A stretch of DNA of 64,000 bases from positions 3,596,001 to 3,660,000 of the forward strand of contig NZ_RBKX01000001.1 in NCBI RefSeq assembly GCF_003634615.1, given 5' to 3'. This stretch comes from Flavobacterium sp. 102. GTDB taxonomy: Bacteria; Bacteroidota; Bacteroidia; Flavobacteriales; Flavobacteriaceae. The position numbers were made by a program, and so were the translations under genes. Positions 56,394 through 63,627 of this stretch are shown here, one piece after another (the stretch's first letter is position 1; each line of letters starts with the position of its first letter). The notes under the pieces are model-generated. The model was not told the DNA's origin. It saw only the letters and a program-made list of their open reading frames with translations, and ran no database searches.

Positions 56394-56750
56394 AAAGTAT
56401 TAAAAATTAAATTAATAAAACAAATTGACAAATAGTTTTTGCAAAATCTATATTTCAAATATATAACTATTTATTTACAAATTTTATTTTTCTAATTATA
56501 TTTTTCTGATTTAATATATATAATTTATCTTATTATTTTTAATAACATTAAATATAAAAAGTATATTCAGAACTAATAATTTACATTTAAAAAAACATTT
56601 AAAAACATTTTCTTGGACACAAAACTTGACAAAAAAATTGAAAAATTCTCTTTTGAATTTGATTTAATAGTTGACAACATACATAAATAAATAAATAAAT
56701 AAATAACTATTTATTGATGCGGAGTGATATTAGCAGTCCGATAGATCCTG
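56394..56750. other. AT-rich gap with (ATAA)6 tract
   Basis: A 357-bp stretch that is very poor in GC and must include the promoter of the minus-strand secreted pair. A run of six ATAA units lies at 56683-56706. No coding frame, RNA gene or other repeat was seen until the dispersed repeat at 56751. Confidence 0.5.
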
Positions 56751-57255
56751 TTATAAATCCGCACTATCAGGGCGTTTGAATTACGAATTTGAAATTACGA
56801 ATTACGAAGTATTGCGTGCAGTTTATTTTTCCTGTATTTTTACGATACTTACTTATATACCATGTCTACAGTTATTATTGACCCTGAGTATTTAAAGCAA
56901 TTGGCCGCATTGGATGCCGATATACGGGCGCTGAATGCGGAGAAGATTAAGCTATTATTTACAGCGCTAGACATTAGCCTGACTGCTGTTGACTTTGAAA
57001 AGCTAATGGGATGGGAACTTCTACTTGTTACCGTGCCGGATAAACAAATGGCAGTACAACTCAATAAGCATGCTGCTTACATACCCAACCTTAAGTTTAC
57101 CGTTGACGAGACACAGCCGATATTTACGCTGATGCAAGGGAGTAAAACAAGGCGTGTCTGGAAGGAGCGGTAAATAATAAAGAAGGCACTATAATGTATC
57201 ATAACCACGCGAAAGGATTGACTTCGTCGAATTGCATTTCGCGCGGGAGCGGGGA
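56751..57255. repeat. Dispersed repeat unit carrying orphan copy 3
   Basis: Starts ATAAATCCGCACTATCAGGG, shares GAATTACGAATTTGAAATTAC and GAAGTATTGCGTGCAG with copy 2, contains the intact orphan gene, and ends with CACGCGAAAGGATTGACTTC and TTTCGCGCGGGAGCGGGGAT, which resembles the tail after copy 1 (TTTCGCGCGGTAGCGGGGGG). Confidence 0.75.
56862..57173 (+). CDS. Dispersed orphan gene, copy 3 (intact)
   Basis: 103 residues (MSTVIIDPEYLKQL to RRVWKER). Same protein as copy 1 with a few substitutions and identical in most of its length to decayed copy 2. ATG and stop are intact. Unrecognised, predicted cytoplasmic. Presence of the same coding sequence and the same upstream DNA in several places implies that the gene moves or is duplicated as part of a repeat unit. 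Confidence 0.6.
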   Translation: MSTVIIDPEYLKQLAALDADIRALNAEKIKLLFTALDISLTAVDFEKLMGWELLLVTVPDKQMAVQLNKHAAYIPNLKFTVDETQPIFTLMQGSKTRRVWKER

Positions 57256-57415
57256 TGTTAGTTCTAAACAATGTAAGATGCAAAATTATAAGCAGGGTTT
57301 TCTCTGTAGTTAACAGACAGACTCCATTTATTGATACTTATAAATTTGCATCTTAATTTTTCAATTAAAGTTGTTTTTTATCATAGAATGCGCCATGGGG
57401 ATTCACTTATTCTAA

Positions 57416-57796
57416 TTACGAGACCGCTGTACTTATGATTCGTATCGTGCTGAAATTATACTCCGGCAGTGCTTCGGATTGGGTATCTTCGTTAGCAAGT
57501 ATCTCATTTACGTTATCCAAAAACTCGGGTACGTTACTCGGCATCAGTTGTATTGCCAGTTCCATGATATTGGCCAAATCAATATTGGGGTTCCCAACTG
57601 TTGATGATACATACGGCTCTTCTGTCAGCAGCGCGACGGTGCACAGTTTCATCAAATCTTGCACGGTTCCGTACAGCGATGCATACCCCGAAAAATTCAC
57701 AGTCACCTGCCATACACCTTCCTTTTTTGGGTGTGCTTTCATTCCTGCCAGTAGCCAGTCTGCTTTCGCCTTTATTTGTTCAATTTTAGTTTCCAT
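57416..57796 (-). CDS. Small protein of the NTase-HEPN cassette (paralogue 1)
   Basis: 126 residues, cytoplasmic, no recognised family. The segment WQVTVNFSGYASLYGTVQDL and the later NIDLANIMELAIQLMP match DTLQLNLSGYADVMYLIADI and MVNISGVLGIILDLIP of the next gene, so they are paralogues that could form a heterodimer. It is the last gene of a three-gene minus-strand operon, 3 bp after its paralogue. Confidence 0.55.
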   Translation of the reverse strand: METKIEQIKAKADWLLAGMKAHPKKEGVWQVTVNFSGYASLYGTVQDLMKLCTVALLTEEPYVSSTVGNPNIDLANIMELAIQLMPSNVPEFLDNVNEILANEDTQSEALPEYNFSTIRIISTAVS

Positions 57797-57799
57797 AAG

Positions 57800-58198
57800 T
57801 TATGTTGTTATTTGAAATGATGTTGGGGTAGTCAGAAAAATGTTTTCTATAATAAACTCCTCCTCAATAGACGATGATATTTCCTGCAACAGCACAGCTT
57901 CCCTAATCTTATCCAGCAAATCTGCCTCCTCATACGGTATCAGGTCAAGGATAATCCCAAGCACACCACTAATGTTAACCATTGGCTCAGGAATACGAGT
58001 ACAACTAGTTTCGCCTTCCAGTGCAAGGATAGATACTTTTACAATGTCCGCAATCAGGTACATCACATCAGCATAGCCTGATAGATTCAGTTGCAGCGTA
58101 TCACGCTTTTTAGTCTTATTTTCTGATTTAAGCATTACAAAATACATTTCAGCCAGTTCACGAAGTTCCGGCGGTAAACTTAGGATTTCATTTTTCAT
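57800..58198 (-). CDS. Small protein of the NTase-HEPN cassette (paralogue 2)
   Basis: 132 residues, cytoplasmic. It starts ATG at 58198, overlapping the end of the NTase-HEPN gene by 4 bp (translational coupling). Helical N-terminal part (MKNEILSLPPELRELAEMYF), an LSGYAD strand-turn shared with its paralogue and an acidic C-terminus. No known family was recognised. Confidence 0.55.
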   Translation of the reverse strand: MKNEILSLPPELRELAEMYFVMLKSENKTKKRDTLQLNLSGYADVMYLIADIVKVSILALEGETSCTRIPEPMVNISGVLGIILDLIPYEEADLLDKIREAVLLQEISSSIEEEFIIENIFLTTPTSFQITT

Positions 58199-59013
58199 AA
58201 TTTTGGTTTTAAAGTTTCTAATCGGTTCAGTTCTGTTGTAGCCAGTGCTCCGGCTTTCTCCAAAAACACCTCGCAGTTTTGCAATAAAACCTCAAAATCG
58301 CTTTCTTCAGCATCAAGCTTCGTCCAGCGAAGCAGCATACTGGCCGGTGCACAAAGCATTTTATTAAGCCGTATGTCATTCTCCGTGTTACAGGCAAACA
58401 CTTGTTGTGGCAAATCGGTAAAATGCCCACACAACTGCAACAGGTACTTCAATCCAAATTCATTTGGCGTATACCCTAAGAAAACCCTAATAAGTCCAAT
58501 GGCCATCTGAACGCATGCCGTGTTGAGCAACGCTATTTTGCAAAGGGTAACATCAACCTGCGGGCTGTCTTTTACCGCTTGTATATTGAATTGTGCTACC
58601 GCAACGCATTTGTGCCAAAAACGGGTATCGGTTTCTAAATCTTGTTCAGGGCTGTGGTTCAGTATATACGGCACATTCGCTTTATCTAGTGCAAGGCGTT
58701 GACCGTGTCGAAGTACCCGGTCAAAAAAATACTGCTGGCTTCTTTGTTTCGTGGCAAGCTGTTTTACGTTATGCACTACTACTGTTGCAGTAACATTTTT
58801 ATCGTTTTGCATTCTTATTTCGTTCATAAGGTGTGAACCTGTTACGGGTGTGTCCGTCAAAACAAGAATATCAAAATGATTATTCGTGTTTTCAGGCTGT
58901 ACGGTACTCATGCTACGAGTACCAAAAACATAAATACTACAAGGTGCAGCAGCTTTTAAAAGTAGCTCCAATATAGCATCAGCTTCTGGTTTTAAGAGGG
59001 TTATAGCTCGCAT
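58195..59013 (-). CDS. Nucleotidyltransferase-HEPN-like protein
   Basis: 272 residues. The N-terminal half looks like a Pol-beta-type minimal nucleotidyltransferase (SIYVFGTRSMSTV then NHFDILVLTD), but the first of the two usual Asp is His (HFD), so activity is doubtful. The C-terminal half is all helical and resembles HEPN domains of similar Bacteroidota proteins (LGYTPNEFGLKYLLQL); the R-x4-6-H RNase motif is not seen. The ATG at 59013 is chosen over a TTG at 59034. It is the first gene of an operon with two small paralogues and is divergent from an XRE regulator. An MNT/HEPN toxin-antitoxin-like or defence role is inferred. Confidence 0.6.
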   Translation of the reverse strand: MRAITLLKPEADAILELLLKAAAPCSIYVFGTRSMSTVQPENTNNHFDILVLTDTPVTGSHLMNEIRMQNDKNVTATVVVHNVKQLATKQRSQQYFFDRVLRHGQRLALDKANVPYILNHSPEQDLETDTRFWHKCVAVAQFNIQAVKDSPQVDVTLCKIALLNTACVQMAIGLIRVFLGYTPNEFGLKYLLQLCGHFTDLPQQVFACNTENDIRLNKMLCAPASMLLRWTKLDAEESDFEVLLQNCEVFLEKAGALATTELNRLETLKPKL

Positions 59014-59125
59014 TGTTTGTGATTTTTGAAGCAATTTAGTCCCGCGTCAAGCTGTAATGAACCAAAATTGTTGGTATTCTACTAGAAATGATAGTATTTT
59101 ACTACTGTTTTTCCTTTTTTGCCTA

Positions 59126-59155
59126 TTGAGTATCCCAAAACATTTTATATATTTG
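59126..59155 (+). promoter_or_regulatory. Bacteroidota promoter for the XRE gene
   Basis: TTG at 59126-59128, a 19-bp spacer and TATATTTG at 59148-59155. The -7 ends 4 nt before the ATG at 59160, implying a leaderless or nearly leaderless transcript. Confidence 0.65.
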
Positions 59156-59159
59156 GGCT

Positions 59160-59543
59160 ATGGATACAACTACAAAACCTAAACATATAGGGCGAAACAT
59201 TAGCCGCATTCGTGAACTCCGTGGTATGAAACAAGAGGCATTGGCTATTGCCATTGGGGTAAGTCAGCAGACGATTTCCAATATTGAAGGAAGTGAGGAA
59301 ATTGAAGATAGTATGTTGGAAAAACTTTCATCAGCTTTGAAGGTATCACCAGAAGGAATAAAACAATTTAGCGAAGAAACTGTATTTAATATTATCAATA
59401 ATACTTTCACTGATAATAGCTCTAACAACAATAATTATTTGTGTTCAATTAATCCATTGGATAAAATTCTAGAACTATATGAACGTCTTTTAAAAGCAGA
59501 GAAAGAAAAGATAGATTACTTAGAAAAGTTGCTTAATAAATAA
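59160..59543 (+). CDS. XRE family transcriptional regulator
   Basis: 127 residues: a Cro/C1-type helix-turn-helix (RNISRIRELRGMKQEALAIAIGVSQQTISNIE, about 12-45) and a C-terminal helical extension (ILELYERLLKAEKEKIDYLEKLL) that could be a coiled-coil dimerisation element. Divergent from the NTase-HEPN operon (146 bp gap) and upstream of ptuA by 100 bp on the same strand. It could regulate either or both. Confidence 0.85.
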   Translation: MDTTTKPKHIGRNISRIRELRGMKQEALAIAIGVSQQTISNIEGSEEIEDSMLEKLSSALKVSPEGIKQFSEETVFNIINNTFTDNSSNNNNYLCSINPLDKILELYERLLKAEKEKIDYLEKLLNK

Positions 59544-59643
59544 AGTTGTTATTCAAATTTAAACTTTTGATTTTGTAATAAAAAGTAAATTTTCAATCCC
59601 TATTCCAAACTAAATTTTTATTATCTTTAACCAAAGGTTTAGA

Positions 59644-60897
59644 ATGCATATAAAAAGTATTTATCTCAAAAATTTTAGAGGGTTTGAAGAAGAAACTATA
59701 CCTCTCAATCCTCAATTTACCGCTGCCATTGGAGATAATGGCAAAGGGAAGTCGACTATTTTATATGGTCTCCAAGTAGCACTAGGAGCATATTTACAAT
59801 GTCTCCCCATTCCTGCTTCTCCTGTATATCGCCGACAATTTAAAAAATCAGAACGTTTTATAAAATGGGATCCCGATGAAAAGGGATATATGTCAAATCG
59901 TAGTGAAACCAAGGTTTCAGTTACTGCTGAATTTAACCCAGGAAAAGAAATTTCATGGACAAGACTAATGGCAGCAAATGGCACTACAAGTCATAACAGA
60001 ACATTGTGTTGGGAGTTAATGGATACAGTAGAGAGTTTATTAACTAAAAAAGATCGAACAAAAAAAGAGATTTTCCCCGTGGTTGCTAGTTTTGGTACTG
60101 AGAGAACCGCAAGCCAACTTAGAAAGGTAAGGCAAGCCCAAAAGCGACGTAGCCGGATGGAGAAGGCATATCTCGCTGCTTTGGGAAATAAGGTTGATTT
60201 TCATGGGGTAGTAGAATGGCTCCATAATTACGAAAATGAACTTAAATATGAAAGAGAGTTTGAAGGAACCAGAGAAGCTGTTTTTGAAGCAATAACAATT
60301 GCAATTCCTTATTTAAAAGATGTTGGCTATAATAGTTTATATCATGAATTAGAGGCTGTTGTAATTATTGATGAAAATGATTTAGGGAAAAAAACTCATT
60401 CTAATATGAGTGATGGGTTAATAGCTATGCTTAATTTGGTAGCAGAGTTGGCATTTCGTTGTGTGGTTTTAAACGGTTTCCTAGGTGCCGAGGCAGTTAA
60501 GGAGTCTCCCGGAATTGTCATGATTGATGAACTTGATATGCATTTACATCCAAATTGGCAGAAACATGTTATAAAGGATTTAAAAGCTGCTTTTCCAAAA
60601 CTGCAATTTGTAGTCACAACCCACTCGCCATTTATTGTACAGAGTTTAGAATCTGATGAACTAATAAACCTAGATAAACCTACCGATGTTTCATTAAAAG
60701 ATCTTACTATTGATGAAGTAGCTACTGAAATCATGGGAGTAGATAGTGAGTTTTCGATTGACAATCAGGAAAACTATGAAAAAACAAAACAATTGCTTCA
60801 GAATGATAGTGATGATAATATAGGAAATCCACTATTACGCGCCTTTATTGAAATCAATCGCGACTTAAAAAACAGTAATGATGAGGCCGTTAGATAA
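59644..60897 (+). CDS. ptuA: Septu system ATPase PtuA
   Basis: 417 residues of an SMC/RecF-like AAA (AAA_15/AAA_21) ATPase. Walker A GDNGKGKST (30-38), signature-like NMSDGLIAMLNLV, Walker B IVMIDELDMHLHP (Asp295, Glu296) and H-loop TTHSPF (His327). It lacks the long coiled-coil of SbcC and the Toprim domain of OLD nucleases. It overlaps the following HNH gene by 20 bp. This pairing is the Septu (PtuAB) anti-phage system, where PtuA assembles with PtuB and degrades DNA when triggered. A TATCTTTA -7-like element lies at 59622-59629. Confidence 0.83.
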   Translation: MHIKSIYLKNFRGFEEETIPLNPQFTAAIGDNGKGKSTILYGLQVALGAYLQCLPIPASPVYRRQFKKSERFIKWDPDEKGYMSNRSETKVSVTAEFNPGKEISWTRLMAANGTTSHNRTLCWELMDTVESLLTKKDRTKKEIFPVVASFGTERTASQLRKVRQAQKRRSRMEKAYLAALGNKVDFHGVVEWLHNYENELKYEREFEGTREAVFEAITIAIPYLKDVGYNSLYHELEAVVIIDENDLGKKTHSNMSDGLIAMLNLVAELAFRCVVLNGFLGAEAVKESPGIVMIDELDMHLHPNWQKHVIKDLKAAFPKLQFVVTTHSPFIVQSLESDELINLDKPTDVSLKDLTIDEVATEIMGVDSEFSIDNQENYEKTKQLLQNDSDDNIGNPLLRAFIEINRDLKNSNDEAVR

Positions 60898-61633
60898 AGG
60901 AGCTATACCTATCGATGCTTTAGGCAACCCAATTATAGTTACAAATTATACTTACTGGAGAGATAAATTAATTGACCGTATTGGATATTATTGTGCCTAT
61001 TGCAACATGCCTCTAAGCCACAGTCTACAAGTAGAACATGTAGTTCCTAAAAATCCACTTGGCCCAGCTCCAGGTGATCCTCTTGCATGGAGTAATATGC
61101 TACTTGCTTGTGGTCCTTGCAACAATGCAAAATCAGATGATCCTGTAGATTTTGTGACTTATTATTTCCCTGAAGAGCACAATACCCTATTTCCATTTCG
61201 TATCCGTCTAAATATTAGCAATGATGCAGCTTTTGTTGTTCCAACAAATGGCATAAATCCCATACAATTGGCAAAATCAACAGCCACAATTAATTTAACG
61301 GCACTCGATGTTAAAGATAACAGAAGTAACATAGTAGATATACGTTGGAAAAAACGCAAGGATGCAATAATAACTGTAGAAGCTGCTTTTGAAGTATATC
61401 AATTGCTAAAGTTAGTACCAACATTTGATGCAGCAAGAAGTGCACATAACATATTGCAATTCGCTATACCATGCGGCTTTTTTTCTTTATGGTTTGAAAA
61501 ATTTGAAAATGAGCCAGAAGTAATGGAAGCACTAATTAATGGGTTACCAGGCACTGCCATAATTTGTTTCGACCCTGCTAACGGTTATCGTCCAATGCAT
61601 CGAAACCCTATTAATGTTGCCGATCCATTTTAA
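60878..61633 (+). CDS. ptuB: Septu system HNH endonuclease PtuB
   Basis: 251 residues. Zinc-bound HNH fold: Cys39 and Cys42 (YYCAYCNMP), Glu53-His54 (VEHVVP), Asn73, Cys78 and Cys81 (LLACGPCNNAKSD) with catalytic His54. The about 150-residue C-terminal part is family specific and probably binds PtuA. The start (two consecutive ATG codons) lies inside ptuA, so the proteins are made at a coupled ratio. No reverse transcriptase or retron RNA was seen, so it is standalone Septu rather than a retron-Ec78-like system. Confidence 0.85.
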   Translation: MMRPLDKGAIPIDALGNPIIVTNYTYWRDKLIDRIGYYCAYCNMPLSHSLQVEHVVPKNPLGPAPGDPLAWSNMLLACGPCNNAKSDDPVDFVTYYFPEEHNTLFPFRIRLNISNDAAFVVPTNGINPIQLAKSTATINLTALDVKDNRSNIVDIRWKKRKDAIITVEAAFEVYQLLKLVPTFDAARSAHNILQFAIPCGFFSLWFEKFENEPEVMEALINGLPGTAIICFDPANGYRPMHRNPINVADPF

Positions 61634-61935
61634 AAACAGATAACGCTAACATTGTTTTTTAAGAGATTTAATTGATGAACTAGGCAGGCAACTTTAAAAG
61701 CTATAGAAGAAATGCCATGATTAATCGTTAACCAAAATAATGGTGTATAAATTAATGAGATAATGGAAATCACATCAAAATCAAATGCTATCGCAAAACG
61801 GTACAACTTTTAAGAACAATTGAGTAGTTGAATTTAGAGGGCTGTTAAAACGGGGAAATATTATTAACGGAAAGATTTCTAAAAAGGTAACAAAATAAGT
61901 CAGTTTGCAAAGCTAAAATAATTTCCTTGAGAACT
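61634..61935. other. Gap between Septu and the mCpol operon
   Basis: 302 bp with no reading frame of note; the longest ATG frames are under 15 codons. An A/T-rich stretch just before 61936 should hold the promoter of the next operon, but no exact TAnnTTTG match was found (TAATTTCC at about 61918 is the nearest). No terminator hairpin was seen after ptuB. Confidence 0.4.
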
Positions 61936-62568
61936 ATGCTAAAAAAAGAAGAATTAAAAAATATCGTATTTATATCAATAGCGTTAGCGGCAATCATTGC
62001 TGTCTTATATTTATTTGTATTAGCTTTAAAATTAGAATTATCAAGTATTGCTAGGGCAGTTAGTTTTGGTATTACAGTAACAACGTTTTTTTGGACATAC
62101 TATTTTACTGAAGGATGGAAATGGAAAATCTCTAGTTGGATGTTTTATCGCCCGAATATCAATGGTACTTGGGCAGGATTTATAATTTCTGACTATATTA
62201 ATGAAAATGGAGATAAAGTTCCACCGATTGAATTTTACATCGTCATACGACAAAGCTTTATCAGAGTTCATTTTACAACCTTCACTAAGGATTTTGTTGG
62301 AATATCTTATGCCGAAACGTTCGCTTTGAACGAGGATAAAGGTTTAAAGAATGTGGCTTACCTCTATAAAAAAGATTCAACCCAAAATAATGATGAACAT
62401 TTGAGAGAAGGAGCAACTGAATTAAGATTGATAATTGGTAATGACGAAAAAAAATTAGAAGGTAAATATTGGAGTAATACCAAAACACAAGGAACAGTTT
62501 CCGTCAAACAAATAAGTGAGAATCACGTTGATTCTTTTAGCAATGCTCAAAAAATAAAAAATGCATAA
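61936..62568 (+). CDS. 2TM beta-barrel effector (Cap15/S-2TMbeta-like), candidate OptE
   Basis: 210 residues: two membrane helices (about 10-35 and 45-65) and a soluble beta-rich domain. The domain starts YRPNINGTWAGFIISDY and continues with EFYIVIRQSFIRVHF and KKLEGKYWSNTKTQGTVSV, the pattern of the S-2TMbeta (Cap15_CD_rec-type) domain of CBASS effectors. Such effectors disrupt the membrane when their barrel's nucleotide state changes. The ATG at 61936 is preferred over an in-frame TTG at 61927. Its last 8 bp overlap the mCpol gene, so the two are translationally coupled; an effector followed by mCpol is the Panoptes layout. In Panoptes the bound cyclic nucleotide keeps the effector off. Confidence 0.85.
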   Translation: MLKKEELKNIVFISIALAAIIAVLYLFVLALKLELSSIARAVSFGITVTTFFWTYYFTEGWKWKISSWMFYRPNINGTWAGFIISDYINENGDKVPPIEFYIVIRQSFIRVHFTTFTKDFVGISYAETFALNEDKGLKNVAYLYKKDSTQNNDEHLREGATELRLIIGNDEKKLEGKYWSNTKTQGTVSVKQISENHVDSFSNAQKIKNA

Positions 62569-62938
62569 TATTTATATTAGAATAGATTGCGACAATGTTG
62601 GCGACAAAATTGAATTTGCGTTATATAACGACGACCCTGAAACAGCTCAAAAAATTAGTGATTCTATAAAAATCAATATAAAGTGGTTAATAGATAACAT
62701 GAATCAAATTTCAAAGGGTAAAGTTTTACTCATTGGCTCTGATGATATTTTATTTGAAACCAATGAAGAATTTTTTAATATACAGAAACTGGAAAACCTT
62801 AGACAAGAATTTTTTATGAAAACGAATATTACTTTAAGCATTGGAGTTGGAATCTCAATTATTGATGCCTTAACTAATTTGAATATTGCAAAGATCTCAG
62901 GAAAAAACAGAATCATCTTAAATAGGCATTCCCTTTAG
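62561..62938 (+). CDS. Minimal CRISPR polymerase (mCpol), candidate OptS
   Basis: 125 residues, a single compact palm domain of the Cas10/GGDEF type with no other domain. IRIDCDNVGDKIEF (Asp9 and Asp11 plus Gly14) is the first metal-binding block and GSDDILFE (59-66; Asp61, Asp62) matches the GGDD block. The closing SIGVGIS ... NIAKISGKNRI is like the GGDEF/Cas10 palm ending. In Panoptes this enzyme makes a cyclic dinucleotide or cyclic oligonucleotide continuously, which binds the 2TM effector as an inhibitory decoy. No Cas genes or CRISPR are nearby. It ends 47 bp before the converging E2-like gene. Confidence 0.85.
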   Translation: MHNIYIRIDCDNVGDKIEFALYNDDPETAQKISDSIKINIKWLIDNMNQISKGKVLLIGSDDILFETNEEFFNIQKLENLRQEFFMKTNITLSIGVGISIIDALTNLNIAKISGKNRIILNRHSL

Positions 62939-62985
62939 AGATAGTCCTTTTAGACATTAAAGCTTGATTGACTGGAGGATGTCGT

Positions 62986-63627
62986 TTATATGTAATTCTT
63001 TAATTCTGTAATATAATAATTGAGCCCTGCTTCTTCTAATTTGGCTAATTCTCGGAAAGCGTCTCGATGGCAATGCCTGTATTTCTTTTTGCTTCCGCAA
63101 AAACATAATGCTGTTCTGTCAGGTTCTTGTTTACTCATAACCATATTTAAAGCCATTATGATATTGCTTATATTCTTTGTTTTAAGTATTTCATAAAAAA
63201 ATTCAATCCAACCTAACGCACCATGTGACCGCTCTTTAAGGAAGTAACCATTTTTCCTTCTGAAAGTTTGGTTAAACAGATAGGGCTGTACTTGTGATTT
63301 AATAAACTTTATTAAATCTATTCCATCATAACAAATAATCTTTTCTTCTGGTGGACTACATATACAGCAGTTCCCTTCAGCATAGATATGCCAGTCAATA
63401 TTTTTTGGGATTTTCCCACCAATCTCAAATAATTCCGGAAACTCATTTGGATAATTAATTCCTGCTCTAATTTCTATTTCATAACTATCCTCAAGACTTC
63501 CGTCTTGGCCAATTAAATCAAACATCCCGCGTAAAAAAGGAATATTGTTGTCAAATAAAAGAGTCAGCTTCGAAAATTCTTTAATTACCAAAGCCGACTC
63601 TTCTTCAAAAATTTTATATCCTTCCAT
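62986..63627 (-). CDS. E2-like protein with C-terminal SEC-C zinc motif (type II-short CBASS)
   Basis: 213 residues. The N-terminal about 150 residues fit a UBC/E2-like fold: YEIEIRAGINYPNEFP then WHIYAEGNCCICSPPEE, with candidate catalytic Cys87 or Cys88 after a His (His80) and GNC as in prokaryotic E2 families. The C-terminal CFCGSKKKYRHCH (Cys175, Cys177, Cys186, His187) is a SEC-C zinc motif. The ATG at 63627 forms a TAATG overlap with the stop of the CD-NTase gene; a GTG at 63639 is the alternative. In type II-short CBASS such an E2, without E1, acts on the C-terminus of the CD-NTase. No deubiquitinase-like gene is seen. Confidence 0.78.
   Translation of the reverse strand: MEGYKIFEEESALVIKEFSKLTLLFDNNIPFLRGMFDLIGQDGSLEDSYEIEIRAGINYPNEFPELFEIGGKIPKNIDWHIYAEGNCCICSPPEEKIICYDGIDLIKFIKSQVQPYLFNQTFRRKNGYFLKERSHGALGWIEFFYEILKTKNISNIIMALNMVMSKQEPDRTALCFCGSKKKYRHCHRDAFRELAKLEEAGLNYYITELKNYI

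Noticed and set aside
56683..56706. (ATAA)6 tract as a phase-variation switch
   Set aside because: It is not inside a gene and is about 155 bp from the nearest start, with no promoter element at a suitable spacing, so a switching role is not supported.
59544..59643. Search for a retron RNA or reverse transcriptase in front of ptuA
   Set aside because: The gap is 100 bp, AT-rich and shows no msr/msd-like inverted repeats; no reverse transcriptase is in the window.
61936..62568. The 2TM-beta protein taken as the effector of the neighbouring CBASS operon
   Set aside because: It is on the other strand and overlaps the mCpol gene, so its coupling is to mCpol. Cross-activation by CBASS nucleotide cannot be excluded.
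62561..62938. mCpol taken as a fragment of a type III CRISPR Cas10
   Set aside because: It is a complete compact palm with its own start and stop, coupled to a 2TM effector, with no other cas gene or CRISPR in the window.
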